Part shown: positions 9,051 to 17,422 of the stretch, piece by piece
Layout of the letters: the number at the start of each line of letters is the position of its first letter
How positions within the stretch are numbered: the first letter of the stretch is position 1
Assembly: GCF_002095315.1 (NCBI RefSeq)
Contig: NZ_MLFN01000035.1
Span: forward strand, 1-42,269
Origin: Pantoea conspicua
GTDB lineage: Bacteria; Pseudomonadota; Gammaproteobacteria; Enterobacterales; Enterobacteriaceae
Direction: 5' to 3'
DNA: 42,269 nt
Notes under the pieces: model-generated
Told to the model about the DNA's origin: nothing
What the model saw: the letters and a program-made list of their open reading frames with translations, nothing else
Database searches by the model: none
Position numbers and translations under genes: made by a program

Positions 9051-9320
9051 ATGAAATCTTTTGCTATCGCCGTACTGAGTCTGGCTTCGGTGTTCTCAAT
9101 GGGCGCCAGCGCAGCCAGCCTGGTATCGAATCAACAGGCACAGAGCCAGAATCTGCAACCGATGAACCAGACCATCATTGTCAGCGGCCGTGACGGCGAT
9201 CAGACCAATATCCGTCAGGTTCTGTCTGAGAAAGCTGATGCGCAGGGTGCCAGCCACTATCGCATCATCGAGAACAACCAGGATGACACCTATCACGTCA
9301 CCGCTGAGCTCTATAAGTAA
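9051..9320 (+). CDS. YhcN-type DUF1471 periplasmic protein, copy 2
   Basis: This is an 89-residue paralogue of the flanking genes. It has a signal peptide (cleavage near GASA-A, about residue 21), TIIVSGRDGDQ in place of the usual VSG-G-P strand, then KADAQGASHYRIIEN and the terminal YHVTAELYK. It is the most divergent of the three. I start at 9051, not the longer in-frame 9006, because AGGAGA (9038-9043) lies 7 nt upstream and the signal peptide then begins properly. The 94-bp gap to copy 1 contains nested inverted repeats (GAACCC 8982-8987 with GGGTTC 9018-9023, and GCGC pairs inside). No promoter is evident, so it probably shares a transcript with copy 1. Confidence 0.88.
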   Translation: MKSFAIAVLSLASVFSMGASAASLVSNQQAQSQNLQPMNQTIIVSGRDGDQTNIRQVLSEKADAQGASHYRIIENNQDDTYHVTAELYK

Positions 9321-9417
9321 TCAACCGTAACGACGCCATGAACGGCGCCGGACATGTATCGACGACCCGCTTCTTTCTTTTCACCGCAGGTTGTTGAACG
9401 TAATGAGGAGACGAATA

Positions 9418-9681
9418 ATGAAAATCAAAACAACCATCGCTACAGTCAGCCTGCTTTCCGTTATGGCGTTCGGCGCTTCTGCCGCACAGCTGGTAACCGG
9501 TGAGCAGACGCAAAACCTGCAGCCTGCGGGCACCGTGACCATCAGTGGTACTGCTGGCGCGCCGATGGATTATCGGGCTGAGCTTTCTCAGAAAGCCGAT
9601 GAACAGGGTGCCAGTGCCTATAAAGTGATTGAGGCCCGTACCGGCGATAATTATCACTTCACCGCGCAGCTCTATAAGTAA
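9418..9681 (+). CDS. YhcN-type DUF1471 periplasmic protein, copy 3
   Basis: This 87-residue paralogue shares the MK.KTTIAT start, the LQPAGT segment and the KADEQGASAYKVIEA helix with copy 1 and E. coli YhcN. Its signal peptide ends near GASAA (about residue 22) and the protein ends YHFTAQLYK. GAGGAG (9405-9410) is 7 nt before the ATG, which is preferred over an in-frame start 9 codons upstream. A strong terminator follows. Both intergenic spacers share CGCCATGAAC, suggesting the duplication unit included flanking DNA. Confidence 0.9.
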   Translation: MKIKTTIATVSLLSVMAFGASAAQLVTGEQTQNLQPAGTVTISGTAGAPMDYRAELSQKADEQGASAYKVIEARTGDNYHFTAQLYK

Positions 9682-9710
9682 TTCCTCGTCAGATTTATGA
9701 CGAACCCTTT

Positions 9711-9735
9711 GGCCCCGTTCGCCGGGGCCCTTTTT
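9711..9735 (+). terminator. Intrinsic terminator after the yhcN cluster
   Basis: GGCCCCG (9711-9717) pairs with CGGGGCC (9723-9729) around a 5-nt loop and is followed by CTTTTT. It ends the three-gene yhcN transcript and touches the stop codon of the convergent barstar-like gene. Confidence 0.85.
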
Positions 9736-10004
9736 CATCTGACGTTAAAGTGCAGCTGACCTTCCCGCTCTTCTTCCGCTTCGTCAAACAGCAAAATCAG
9801 CGCGCCATAGCGTCGTCGTTGCCCTTTCCCCAGATTCACAAACTCAATTTCCAGCGGCATCGGCAACAGATCGCCGGTGACCACATCCCATAGTCCATCC
9901 AGATCGCAGATCCGCCGCTCCTGCAGCGCAAAACGCTCGCTGAACTGGCGGAAAAAATGGGCCTGATCGACTATCTCGTTGAAATCAAAACGCTCGGTTT
10001 TCAT
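9735..10004 (-). CDS. yhcO: Barstar-family protein YhcO
   Basis: This 89-residue cytoplasmic barstar-fold protein resembles E. coli YhcO (90 aa). Barstar inhibits the RNase barnase. Here the conserved core includes [22 protein letters not shown] and the [14 protein letters not shown] segment, but no barnase-like RNase gene is visible nearby, so it is not clearly an immunity protein. I start at the internal ATG (10004), which has GGGAG upstream and matches YhcO. The longer start at 10019 has its ribosome site abutting the ATG. Location after yhcN is as in E. coli. Confidence 0.88.
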   Translation of the reverse strand: MKTERFDFNEIVDQAHFFRQFSERFALQERRICDLDGLWDVVTGDLLPMPLEIEFVNLGKGQRRRYGALILLFDEAEEEREGQLHFNVR

Positions 10005-10059
10005 GCTGACGGCTCCCATCCTCCGTCTGCGGGCGACCCGCGCCGCCCGTTTCTGCCCG

Positions 10060-11511
10060 CTAGCCCAAACCGCCGAGATGCAGCGCTTTGACCTCCAGAT
10101 ACTCTTCCATACCCAGCACGGAACCTTCGCGCCCCAGGCCCGACTCTTTCACGCCACCAAACGGTGCGACTTCAGTCGACACGGCGCATTCATTTATCCC
10201 GATCATGCCGCTTTCCAGCGCAGCAGAGACGCGGAATACCCGCTGCAGGTTCTGGGTGTAGAAATAGGCTGCCAGACCAAATGGCGTATCGTTGGCGCGT
10301 CGGATCACTTCCGCTTCATCATCGAAACGGAAACAGGCGGCGACCGGGCCAAACGTCTCTTCCTGCGCCAGCTGCATTCCTTCGTGCGCCTCGGTAATTA
10401 CCGTTGGTTGCCAGAAGTTGCCGCCCAGCGCATGGCGCTCGCCTCCGGCCAACAGTTTGCCGCCTTTGGCAACCGCGTCCTTAACGTGCTGCTCTACCTT
10501 TTCCAGCGCAGAGGCCTCAATCAGCGGCCCGACAATCACACCCTCTTCCATGCCGTTACCCACTTTGAGCTGACTCACTTCGTCTGCCAGCTGGCGGGTA
10601 AAGCGGTCATAGATGGCGCTATGAATGTAGAAGCGGTTCACACTGACGCAGACCTGACCCGCATTACGGAATTTATTGGCGATCGCGCCCTGCACAGCAG
10701 CATCAATATCCGCATCCTCAAACACGATATAAGGTGCATTGCCGCCCAGCTCCATGGAGACTTTTTTCATGGTCTCCGCAGCATTGCGCATCAGCAGTTT
10801 GCCGACCTCGGTTGAACCGGTGAACGAGATTTTACGCACCGCTTTACTGGCCATGATGGCGTCGCTGATCGCATGGGTATCCCCCGCCACCGCGTTGAGT
10901 ACGCCATCCGGCACGCCCGCCTGTTTCGCTAATGCCAGTAAGGCAAAGGCAGACAGCGGCGTATTATTGGCGGGTTTAATGATGCCGGTACAGCCTGCCG
11001 CCAGCGCCGGACCCAGCTTGCGCGTCAGCATCGCCATCGGGAAATTCCACGGCGTGATGGCAGCAACCACGCCAATCGGTTCGCGGGTCGCCAGAATACG
11101 GGAACCCGGTTTGGCTGGCGGGATGATTTCACCGTTGGCGCGTTTTGCCTGTTCGGCAAACCATTGAATAAAGCTGGCGGCATACTCCACTTCGCCTTCC
11201 GCCTCTTTCAGCGGTTTCCCCTGCTCGGCGGTCATCAGCTCGCCCAGCCAGCGCTTGTTATCAATTATCAGTTGATACCAGCGATAAAGGATTTCAGCAC
11301 GTGCTTTGGCGGTCAGGGCGCGCCAGGCGGGGAAGGCACGCTCAGCGGCAGCAATCGCCTGCTCCGTTTCCGCTTTACCCGCTTTAGCGACCTGCGCGAT
11401 CACCTCACCGGTGGCGGGATTGGTCACGTCAAAAGTGGTGGAGGTGCGATGCCATTGACCGTCGGCTAAATAACCGGTCTGAAACAGTTCGCTTGTGTGC
11501 AGTGATGTCAT
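10060..11511 (-). CDS. NAD(P)-dependent aldehyde dehydrogenase, succinate-semialdehyde (GabD) family
   Basis: This 483-residue complete aldehyde dehydrogenase oxidises an aldehyde to its acid. It aligns along its whole length with E. coli GabD (482 aa). Visible motifs are PWNFP (Asn155), IIKPAN (Lys179), FTGSTEVGK (230-238), MELGGNAP with general base Glu254, GQVC with catalytic Cys288, and EETFGP. Succinate semialdehyde is the likely substrate by similarity, but the family is broad. There is no gabT or gabP nearby; E. coli has no gene here. It sits 55 bp downstream of yhcO and next to aaeXAB on the same strand, so an aromatic aldehyde is an alternative substrate (inference). AGGAG (11519-11523) is 7 nt before the ATG. 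Confidence 0.9.
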   Translation of the reverse strand: MTSLHTSELFQTGYLADGQWHRTSTTFDVTNPATGEVIAQVAKAGKAETEQAIAAAERAFPAWRALTAKARAEILYRWYQLIIDNKRWLGELMTAEQGKPLKEAEGEVEYAASFIQWFAEQAKRANGEIIPPAKPGSRILATREPIGVVAAITPWNFPMAMLTRKLGPALAAGCTGIIKPANNTPLSAFALLALAKQAGVPDGVLNAVAGDTHAISDAIMASKAVRKISFTGSTEVGKLLMRNAAETMKKVSMELGGNAPYIVFEDADIDAAVQGAIANKFRNAGQVCVSVNRFYIHSAIYDRFTRQLADEVSQLKVGNGMEEGVIVGPLIEASALEKVEQHVKDAVAKGGKLLAGGERHALGGNFWQPTVITEAHEGMQLAQEETFGPVAACFRFDDEAEVIRRANDTPFGLAAYFYTQNLQRVFRVSAALESGMIGINECAVSTEVAPFGGVKESGLGREGSVLGMEEYLEVKALHLGGLG

Positions 11512-11597
11512 TGATTCGCTCCTGTCATTTTACCCTTCCGTCAGAAGAGTATAGTTGGCAAAAGCGACAGGTTTTGTGACGGCATGGCATTACAGCA

Positions 11598-11618
11598 GCC
11601 GCTGCGGGACGCAGCGGC
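11598..11618 (-). terminator. Hairpin at the 3' end of aaeB
   Basis: GCCGCTGCG (11598-11606) and CGCAGCGGC (11610-11618) form a 9-bp stem with a 3-nt loop, 5 nt after the aaeB stop in the direction of transcription. There is no clear U-tract, so it may be a weak terminator or 3'-end stabiliser separating aaeB from the aldehyde dehydrogenase gene. Confidence 0.4.
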
Positions 11619-11623
11619 CGGTT

Positions 11624-13576
11624 TCAGATTTGGATGAGGGTGTTCTGATACTTGTGCAGCATGGTGGCCAGCCGTTTTACCGGTTCGGTTACGCTGACCG
11701 GCGCATCGTACTGAACCAGTTTCTCCTGATAGACCTCCAGCTCCTGCAATAACTGCTCAAAATAGTGCCGACGTTTGTCATCGCTGCTGGCAGAAATCAC
11801 CCGATCGGCGGTGTAACGCAGCTGGCGGTGGTAGGCGGAGAGATCGGCATTTACCGGCACTTCCGCATTGCGTAACCGCTGATGTCCAATGATCAGCGTC
11901 AGCGCGATACGGTATTTGTCGATATCGCCGGGGAACAGGTTCAGCAGCAGAAACAGTTGCTGATAGAGCGCTGGCAGATGATTTTCACGGCGGCGCGCCT
12001 GATTCGTGGTCATCGCCGACACCGCGGCATACATAAAGCGGTTAAGCAGTTTGCGTCCGGTACGCGCTTTCGATTTATCGCGGATCAGCAGGATCACCAT
12101 CATTGCCACAAAACAGCCAATCACCTGACCCAGCACGTTATCAAGGAACACGTTAAATTCGAACTTCATCGGATTATCCAGCACCAGCACGTTGAGAGTA
12201 CCAATTAACGCGCCGAGGGTGCCTAACTGCCGTCGCTGAATGAAGATCCCGCCAATAAAGCCCAGCAGGCCGATAGCGATACAGAGCAGCAATGCGCTCT
12301 GCTGAGTGTTGGGTAAGACATAGATAAAGTAGAGTGCGCCGAGCGGTACTGCCACTGTCATACCGTAGAGGAAATCTTTCGCCATCATCAGCGGATTCGG
12401 CATGCGCATCGCCAGTGCGGTAATCACCGCCAGCATCACCATGCAGCCGCTACCGGAAGTCCAGCCGGTGTATAACCAGAACAGCGATCCCAGCGCGGTG
12501 GCGACAAACGTACGGATGCCGTTGATCATCGCGTGATGGGTCTCAGCCGATCGCGCCTGAATCAGCACCTCACGCTGCAGGATTTCCTCCTCCAGCGGGG
12601 TAATACGGCTGTTACTTTTAATGCCATTGAGCAGCAACAGATATTCCGTCGCCGCGCCAACCCAGCTCACCAGCGTCACCGGCGTGGTTTTGCCGCTGGC
12701 GCCAATCACCCGCCGCATCACCTTCATCCGCTTATGCACCTCTTCAACCGTCGTCGCCTCTTTTTCAATCAGCAAACGGTACTGCGGTGGAATGTAGTCG
12801 GGGCGCGCATTCTGGATAAGAAAGGTTTCGGCCGCCTGAGTAATCAGGGTCAGCGATAGGGTATTGAGCATCTGCAGACGTCGATTGCTGTTCTTCCAGC
12901 GCGAGGATTCCATCATCAGCTGGCTGCGCATACTGTTTAACGCCGTGGTACGGCGCACCAGCGCGCTCCAGGCCTTATCAACCTCTTCTTTGTCGCCGTG
13001 CGCAACGCAGAGTTGCAGCAGCTGATAATGTGCCACCAGCAACGCGTCCACCTCAGCATCGATCACTTTTTTTATCGAGCGCGGCGAGAAGATCATATCC
13101 GCCAGGATGGCGCACAAAATCCCGAGCACGATCTCACTGCAGCGCTCTACCGCATACTGCGGTGCCAGCGTCAGGCCACCGCTGGCGTCAGCGGTTACCA
13201 CGATAATCAGTGCGGTATAGCCCGCCAGCCCCAGGGCGTAGGAGTTTTCAACTTTAATCAGCGACGAGAGCCAGACGCAGAGACCGGCCCAGATGCAGCA
13301 GAGCAGTAGCATCACTACCGGTGCGCGCACCGTGGCGATCATAATGGTCAGGGCGGCGATACAGCCGATGAAGGTACCAATAATACGCAGAACACCGCGG
13401 TAACGCAGTGCGCCTGAATAGGGATCGCCACCGGCGGCGAAGGCGGTGCCGCCGGCAACAATGCCCGCGGTCATCACCGCCCAGCGAGGCGTTTCGAGGT
13501 TAAGGTGAAAACCAATCATCAGCGCGGCAAGCAGCGCGAAGGTCAGCTTCACCGGGAAACGCAAGAACTCGATCAT
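11624..13576 (-). CDS. aaeB: p-Hydroxybenzoic acid efflux pump subunit AaeB
   Basis: This inner-membrane transporter of the aromatic acid exporter (ArAE/FUSC) family works with the membrane fusion protein AaeA to expel p-hydroxybenzoate and related aromatic acids. The 650 residues (E. coli 655) show the family's two-halved layout: a hydrophobic block at about residues 10-170, a soluble stretch, a second hydrophobic block at about 355-500, then a C-terminal cytoplasmic region. GAGGG lies 4 nt before the ATG, and the gene begins 9 nt after aaeA, so aaeX-aaeA-aaeB form an operon. Confidence 0.95.
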   Translation of the reverse strand: MIEFLRFPVKLTFALLAALMIGFHLNLETPRWAVMTAGIVAGGTAFAAGGDPYSGALRYRGVLRIIGTFIGCIAALTIMIATVRAPVVMLLLCCIWAGLCVWLSSLIKVENSYALGLAGYTALIIVVTADASGGLTLAPQYAVERCSEIVLGILCAILADMIFSPRSIKKVIDAEVDALLVAHYQLLQLCVAHGDKEEVDKAWSALVRRTTALNSMRSQLMMESSRWKNSNRRLQMLNTLSLTLITQAAETFLIQNARPDYIPPQYRLLIEKEATTVEEVHKRMKVMRRVIGASGKTTPVTLVSWVGAATEYLLLLNGIKSNSRITPLEEEILQREVLIQARSAETHHAMINGIRTFVATALGSLFWLYTGWTSGSGCMVMLAVITALAMRMPNPLMMAKDFLYGMTVAVPLGALYFIYVLPNTQQSALLLCIAIGLLGFIGGIFIQRRQLGTLGALIGTLNVLVLDNPMKFEFNVFLDNVLGQVIGCFVAMMVILLIRDKSKARTGRKLLNRFMYAAVSAMTTNQARRRENHLPALYQQLFLLLNLFPGDIDKYRIALTLIIGHQRLRNAEVPVNADLSAYHRQLRYTADRVISASSDDKRRHYFEQLLQELEVYQEKLVQYDAPVSVTEPVKRLATMLHKYQNTLIQI

Positions 13577-13585
13577 ATCGCCCTC

Positions 13586-14518
13586 TTAACCAAACTCACG
13601 CAGGCGATTGAATAGTCGGGTCATTGGCGAAACGTGTTCCGGCTGGCGATCGGCCTGACCGGTGATCACTACCGTTGCCGTGGTGCCTGCCGGGAAGCGG
13701 TTGCCTGGCTGTTGATCAAGACGAATACGCACTGGCACACGCTGCGCCAGACGCACCCACTCCAGGTTAGAGTCGATAGTTGCCATGCCTTTGCTGTCGA
13801 CCGAGCTGCTGCTGTTGGTGACGCCGGCAGCTACGCTGTCCACCGTACCGCGCAACACCACATTACTGCCAAGTGGCGTCACTTCGGCGCGGAAGCCTCG
13901 CTCAACGCCGTGCAGTTTGGTCTCTTCCAGGTAGGCCAGCACGTAGAAGGAGTGCTGCTGGACCAGCGCCACTGCCACCGAGCCACGGGTGATGAATTCC
14001 CCCTGGTAGACATTCAGGTTTGTCACCCAGCCATCGGACGGTGCCTTAACGGTAGTACGCTCCAGATCAATCTTCGCCAGATCGCGGGTCGCCACCGATT
14101 TCGCCAGCTGGTGTTCGCTGGTTTGCAGATCGTTGTTAGCCTGATCGATCGCTTCGCGTGACATGGCGGAGGTGCCCAGCTGATTACGACGTCCCGCTTC
14201 ACGCCGTTTCTCGCTGACCAGCGCCTGGTAATACTCGACGTCAGCCTGTGCCTGATCCAGCGCTTTCTGGTAGCGCGGCCGGTCCACCACAAACAGGGTA
14301 TCGCCCTTCTTCACCAGCTGGTTGTCGTGGATCGGGACATCGGTAATCAGACCGGTCACGTCGGGTGAGATCGCGACGACGTCGGCAGCGAATTTTGCGT
14401 CACGGGTCCAGGGCGATTCGGTATAAAACACCCAGGCACGAAAAATAATCACCACAGCAATGATGACCAGCAGGATGGTAATCGCGTAACGCGCGATTTT
14501 TCTTATGAGTGCTTTCAC
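13586..14518 (-). CDS. aaeA: p-Hydroxybenzoic acid efflux pump subunit AaeA
   Basis: This periplasmic membrane fusion protein (HlyD/EmrA type) couples AaeB to an outer-membrane channel. It has 310 residues, the same as E. coli AaeA. One N-terminal transmembrane helix (about 11-31) is followed by the [19 protein letters not shown] lipoyl-type strand, a coiled-coil hairpin (about 80-155, [10 protein letters not shown] to DLERTTV) and a barrel domain ending [11 protein letters not shown]. The start is GTG with TGAGG upstream. It begins 7 nt after aaeX. Confidence 0.95.
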   Translation of the reverse strand: MKALIRKIARYAITILLVIIAVVIIFRAWVFYTESPWTRDAKFAADVVAISPDVTGLITDVPIHDNQLVKKGDTLFVVDRPRYQKALDQAQADVEYYQALVSEKRREAGRRNQLGTSAMSREAIDQANNDLQTSEHQLAKSVATRDLAKIDLERTTVKAPSDGWVTNLNVYQGEFITRGSVAVALVQQHSFYVLAYLEETKLHGVERGFRAEVTPLGSNVVLRGTVDSVAAGVTNSSSSVDSKGMATIDSNLEWVRLAQRVPVRIRLDQQPGNRFPAGTTATVVITGQADRQPEHVSPMTRLFNRLREFG

Positions 14519-14525
14519 TTAAACC

Positions 14526-14729
14526 TCAGACAAATAAACGGGATACAAGGTAAAACACACAGCAGTAAAGCGCTGTATTAAAAAGTGCCGGATGCCAGAC
14601 AAGATCGTAAATACCGCTCGGCGTCAGCACGCGTTTCACTAACCAGAACAGCATTAGTGAGATAATTAATTCGATGAAAACGGGCGGAAAAGAGAGCCCA
14701 AACATGACAAATACCGGAAGCACACTCAT
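14526..14729 (-). CDS. aaeX: Small membrane protein AaeX
   Basis: This 67-residue protein with two predicted transmembrane helices (about 5-31 and 46-65) is nearly identical to E. coli AaeX. The [17 protein letters not shown] stretch is conserved. Its function is unknown, but it is always the first gene of the aaeXAB efflux operon. AAGGAT precedes the ATG. Its promoter must lie in the gap shared with the divergent regulator aaeR. Confidence 0.94.
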   Translation of the reverse strand: MSVLPVFVMFGLSFPPVFIELIISLMLFWLVKRVLTPSGIYDLVWHPALFNTALYCCVFYLVSRLFV

Positions 14730-14889
14730 CAGAAATCCTTAGTTCGACCTTGCCGGGATACTCCTTTGCCTCGTCAGACGTCGCAGGAAAAGCCACTGGT
14801 CGCTCTATCCGAACCCCAGCTGGCTTAATAATAGCGTATCATCGAAGGGCAACAGGCAATGAAGAATCACCGGGAAATACCCCGGCGCG

Positions 14890-14915
14890 CTTATAGTAAC
14901 GCGCCTGACTATAAG
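14890..14915. promoter_or_regulatory. LysR-type operator between aaeX and aaeR
   Basis: CTTATAGT (14890-14897) and ACTATAAG (14908-14915) are perfect 8-bp inverted arms separated by 10 bp, and they contain the T-N11-A pattern typical of LysR-type regulators. The repeat sits in the divergent aaeX/aaeR gap, 47 bp before aaeR, so AaeR is the obvious ligand. This is inferred from position and symmetry. Confidence 0.65.
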
Positions 14916-14924
14916 TTTTCTACA

Positions 14925-14946
14925 GAATGTGATCTAAATCACTTTT
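14925..14946. promoter_or_regulatory. Near-consensus CRP site upstream of aaeR
   Basis: This 22-bp sequence matches the symmetric CRP consensus at 19 of 22 positions by my count, with both core halves TGTGAT and ATCAC intact. It is only 15 bp before the aaeR start codon and 10 bp from the LysR-type repeat. CRP here could repress aaeR, or act at a distance on aaeX. It is one of the best single-site matches in the window. Confidence 0.7.
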
Positions 14947-14961
14947 AAGCCAGAGTAAATA

Positions 14962-15879
14962 ATGGAACGACTGAAGGGCATGTCGATTTTCGCCAAAGTG
15001 GTTGAACTGGGTTCATTTACCGCTGCCGCACGCCAGCTCCATCTGAGCGTCTCATCGATCAGCCAGATCGTGGCAAAACTGGAAGATGAGCTGCAGGTCA
15101 AATTGCTTAATCGCAGCACACGCAGTATCGGGCTGACGGAAGCGGGCAAAATTTATTATCAGGGCTGTCGTCGTATGCTGGCGGAAGCTACCCAGGTGCA
15201 TGAGCAGCTCTACGCCTTTAATAACACCCCGATTGGCGTGCTGCGTATTGGCAGCTCCTCTACCATGGCGCAGAACGTGCTGGCTGGCATGACCAGCGAT
15301 ATGCTGCGTGAGTATCCGGGGCTGAGCGTCAATCTGGTCACCGGCATTCCGGCCCCGGATTTGATTGCAGATGGCCTGGATCTGGTGATTCGGGTCGGGG
15401 CGTTGAAGGATTCCAGCTTGTTTTCACGTCGCCTTGGGGCGATGCCGATGGTGGTGTGCGCAGCTAAGAGTTACCTGGCGCAGCACGGTACGCCGGAAAA
15501 ACCGGGGGATATCGATAATTTTGCCTGGCTGGAGTACAGCGTACGTCCCGATAATAACTTTGAGCTGATTGCGCCGGAAGGGCTGGTGACGCGACTGGCA
15601 CCGCAGGGGCGTTTCGTCACCAACGATTCACTGACCCTGATTCGCTGGCTGAAGGCGGGTAACGGCATCGCTTATGTGCCGATGATGTGGGTGATTGATG
15701 AGATCAACGCCGGTGAGATTGATATTCTGTTTCCGCAGTATCAGTCTGAGCCGCGGCCGGTTTACGCACTTTATACCGAAAAAGACAAGTTGCCGCTCAA
15801 GGTTCAGGTTTGTATCGATTATCTGACCGGCTACTTCGAACAGGTTGCCGAGCAGTATCAGCAGCAGCGTAAAAGCTAA
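14962..15879 (+). CDS. aaeR: LysR-type regulator AaeR of the aromatic acid efflux operon
   Basis: This 305-residue LysR-family transcription factor (E. coli AaeR 309) activates aaeXAB in response to aromatic carboxylic acids. The N-terminal winged helix-turn-helix spans about 1-60 (FAKVVELGSFTAAARQLHLSVSSISQIVAKLE). The effector domain runs from about residue 90, beginning LRIGSSSTMAQN. It is transcribed divergently from aaeX over a gap holding a LysR-type operator and a CRP site. The ribosome site is weak (CAGAG), consistent with low expression. A strong bidirectional terminator follows. Confidence 0.95.
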   Translation: MERLKGMSIFAKVVELGSFTAAARQLHLSVSSISQIVAKLEDELQVKLLNRSTRSIGLTEAGKIYYQGCRRMLAEATQVHEQLYAFNNTPIGVLRIGSSSTMAQNVLAGMTSDMLREYPGLSVNLVTGIPAPDLIADGLDLVIRVGALKDSSLFSRRLGAMPMVVCAAKSYLAQHGTPEKPGDIDNFAWLEYSVRPDNNFELIAPEGLVTRLAPQGRFVTNDSLTLIRWLKAGNGIAYVPMMWVIDEINAGEIDILFPQYQSEPRPVYALYTEKDKLPLKVQVCIDYLTGYFEQVAEQYQQQRKS

Positions 15880-15903
15880 CAACCCGCCGGGCGGCGGGTT
15901 GTT
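15878..15903. terminator. Bidirectional terminator between aaeR and tldD
   Basis: AACAACCCGCC (15878-15888) pairs with GGCGGGTTGTT (15893-15903) around a 4-nt loop, between the convergent aaeR and tldD stops. The stem overlaps the aaeR stop codon. Flanking U-tracts are short on both sides. Confidence 0.7.
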
Positions 15904-15912
15904 GAGGTGATA

Positions 15913-17358
15913 TCAGGCGGTGCCGCCGATAGTCAGTTTATCCAGCTTCAGCGTCGGCTGGCCCACGCCCACCGGTACACTCTGGCCTTCTTTACCGCAG
16001 ACGCCAACGCCTTTATCCAGCGCCAGGTCATTACCCACCATCGAGATCTGCTGCATCGCTTCAATACCGGAACCAATCAGGGTCGCGCCCTTCACCGGTT
16101 TGGTAATTTTGCCGTTCTCAATCAGATAAGCTTCTGAGGTTGAGAAGACAAATTTGCCTGAGGTGATGTCCACCTGGCCGCCACCAAAGTTAGGCGCATA
16201 CAGACCATATTCAACGCTTTCGATGATCTCCTGCGGCGTCGACTTGCCAGCCAGCATATAGGTGTTGGTCATACGCGGCATCGGCAGATGAGCATAAGAC
16301 TCACGACGACCGTTTCCGGTCGGACTGACGCCCATCAGGCGCGCATTGAGCTTATCCTGCATGTAGCCTTTCAGCACGCCGTTCTCAATCAGCATGTTGT
16401 ACTGCCCCGGCACGCCTTCATCATCGACCGCCAGTGAGCCACGCAGCCCTTCAATGGTGCCGTCATCGACCACTGTACAGAGTTCTGACGCCACCAGCTG
16501 GCCCATTTTACCGCTGAACACCGAGGTGCCGCGACGGTTGAAGTCGCCTTCCAGACCGTGGCCCACCGCCTCATGCAGCAGTACGCCCGGCCAACCCGCG
16601 CCCAGCACGACCGGCAGCGTACCGGCAGGTGCCGCCACGGCAGAAAGGTTAACCAGCGCCATTCGCACCGCTTCACGCGCCCAGGCATCGGCACGCACAT
16701 CGCCGTTTTCATCGGCGAGGAAGAACTCGTAACCGGTACGCCCGCCGCCGCCGCTTGAGCCGCGCTCGCGTTTACCCTGATCTTCGACCTGAACACTAAT
16801 AGAGAGACGAACCAGCGGACGCACATCAGCCGCCAGCGTGCCGTCCGTTGCGGCCACCAGCACCTGCTCATAGACACCGCTCAGGCTGGCATTGACCTCC
16901 TGCACGCGAGGATCAGCCGCGCGAGCCACCTGATCGACACGGTGCAGCAGCGCAATTTTGTCTTCACGCGTCAGGCTGCTGAGCGGATCAACGGTAGAGT
17001 AGAGCGAGCGATTCATTACCGCGGACAGCGTGTGTGCCTTGCCGTTACCCTGTTCCCGTACGATGCTGCGCGCCGCTTCGGACGACAGACGCAGGGCATT
17101 CAGCGTGATCTGGTCAGCATAGGCAAAGCCGGTTTTCTCACCGCTGACGGCACGCACGCCGACGCCCTGGTCAATATGGTAGGAGCCATCTTTGATAATT
17201 TTGTCTTCCAGCACCCAGGATTCGTGGAAACTGGACTGAAAATAGAGATCGGCATAATCCAGACGACGTTCTGAAAGCTGCCCTAACAGGGAAAAAAGGT
17301 CCTGCTGATTAATGCCGTTAGCAGTTAGTAACTGCTCACTTACCAGGTTCAGAGTCAT
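15913..17358 (-). CDS. tldD: Metalloprotease TldD
   Basis: TldD pairs with TldE (PmbA, not in this window) to form a zinc protease that degrades unfolded peptides, trims microcin B17 precursor and acts on the CcdA antitoxin. At 481 residues it equals E. coli TldD. The HExxxH metal site is at 262-267 (HEAVGH), followed by [16 protein letters not shown]; the C-terminal [22 protein letters not shown] is also conserved. It is last in the minus-strand mreBCD-yhdE-rng-yhdP-tldD run, 64 bp after yhdP. Confidence 0.96.
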   Translation of the reverse strand: MTLNLVSEQLLTANGINQQDLFSLLGQLSERRLDYADLYFQSSFHESWVLEDKIIKDGSYHIDQGVGVRAVSGEKTGFAYADQITLNALRLSSEAARSIVREQGNGKAHTLSAVMNRSLYSTVDPLSSLTREDKIALLHRVDQVARAADPRVQEVNASLSGVYEQVLVAATDGTLAADVRPLVRLSISVQVEDQGKRERGSSGGGGRTGYEFFLADENGDVRADAWAREAVRMALVNLSAVAAPAGTLPVVLGAGWPGVLLHEAVGHGLEGDFNRRGTSVFSGKMGQLVASELCTVVDDGTIEGLRGSLAVDDEGVPGQYNMLIENGVLKGYMQDKLNARLMGVSPTGNGRRESYAHLPMPRMTNTYMLAGKSTPQEIIESVEYGLYAPNFGGGQVDITSGKFVFSTSEAYLIENGKITKPVKGATLIGSGIEAMQQISMVGNDLALDKGVGVCGKEGQSVPVGVGQPTLKLDKLTIGGTA

Positions 17359-17422
17359 CGTTTCTCACTCATTATGTGCTCGGATAATCATAGCCTGCGG
17401 TAATTCCGGTACCGCGTCAAAT

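Noticed and set aside
9735..10019. Barstar-like gene as the immunity half of a toxin-antitoxin or contact-dependent system
   Set aside because: No barnase-like or secreted toxin gene is nearby and the same gene sits in the same place in E. coli without one.
9979..10815. A 278-codon plus-strand frame opposite the aldehyde dehydrogenase
   Set aside because: It is antisense to a gene with all catalytic motifs intact, with no homology I recognise and no ribosome site.
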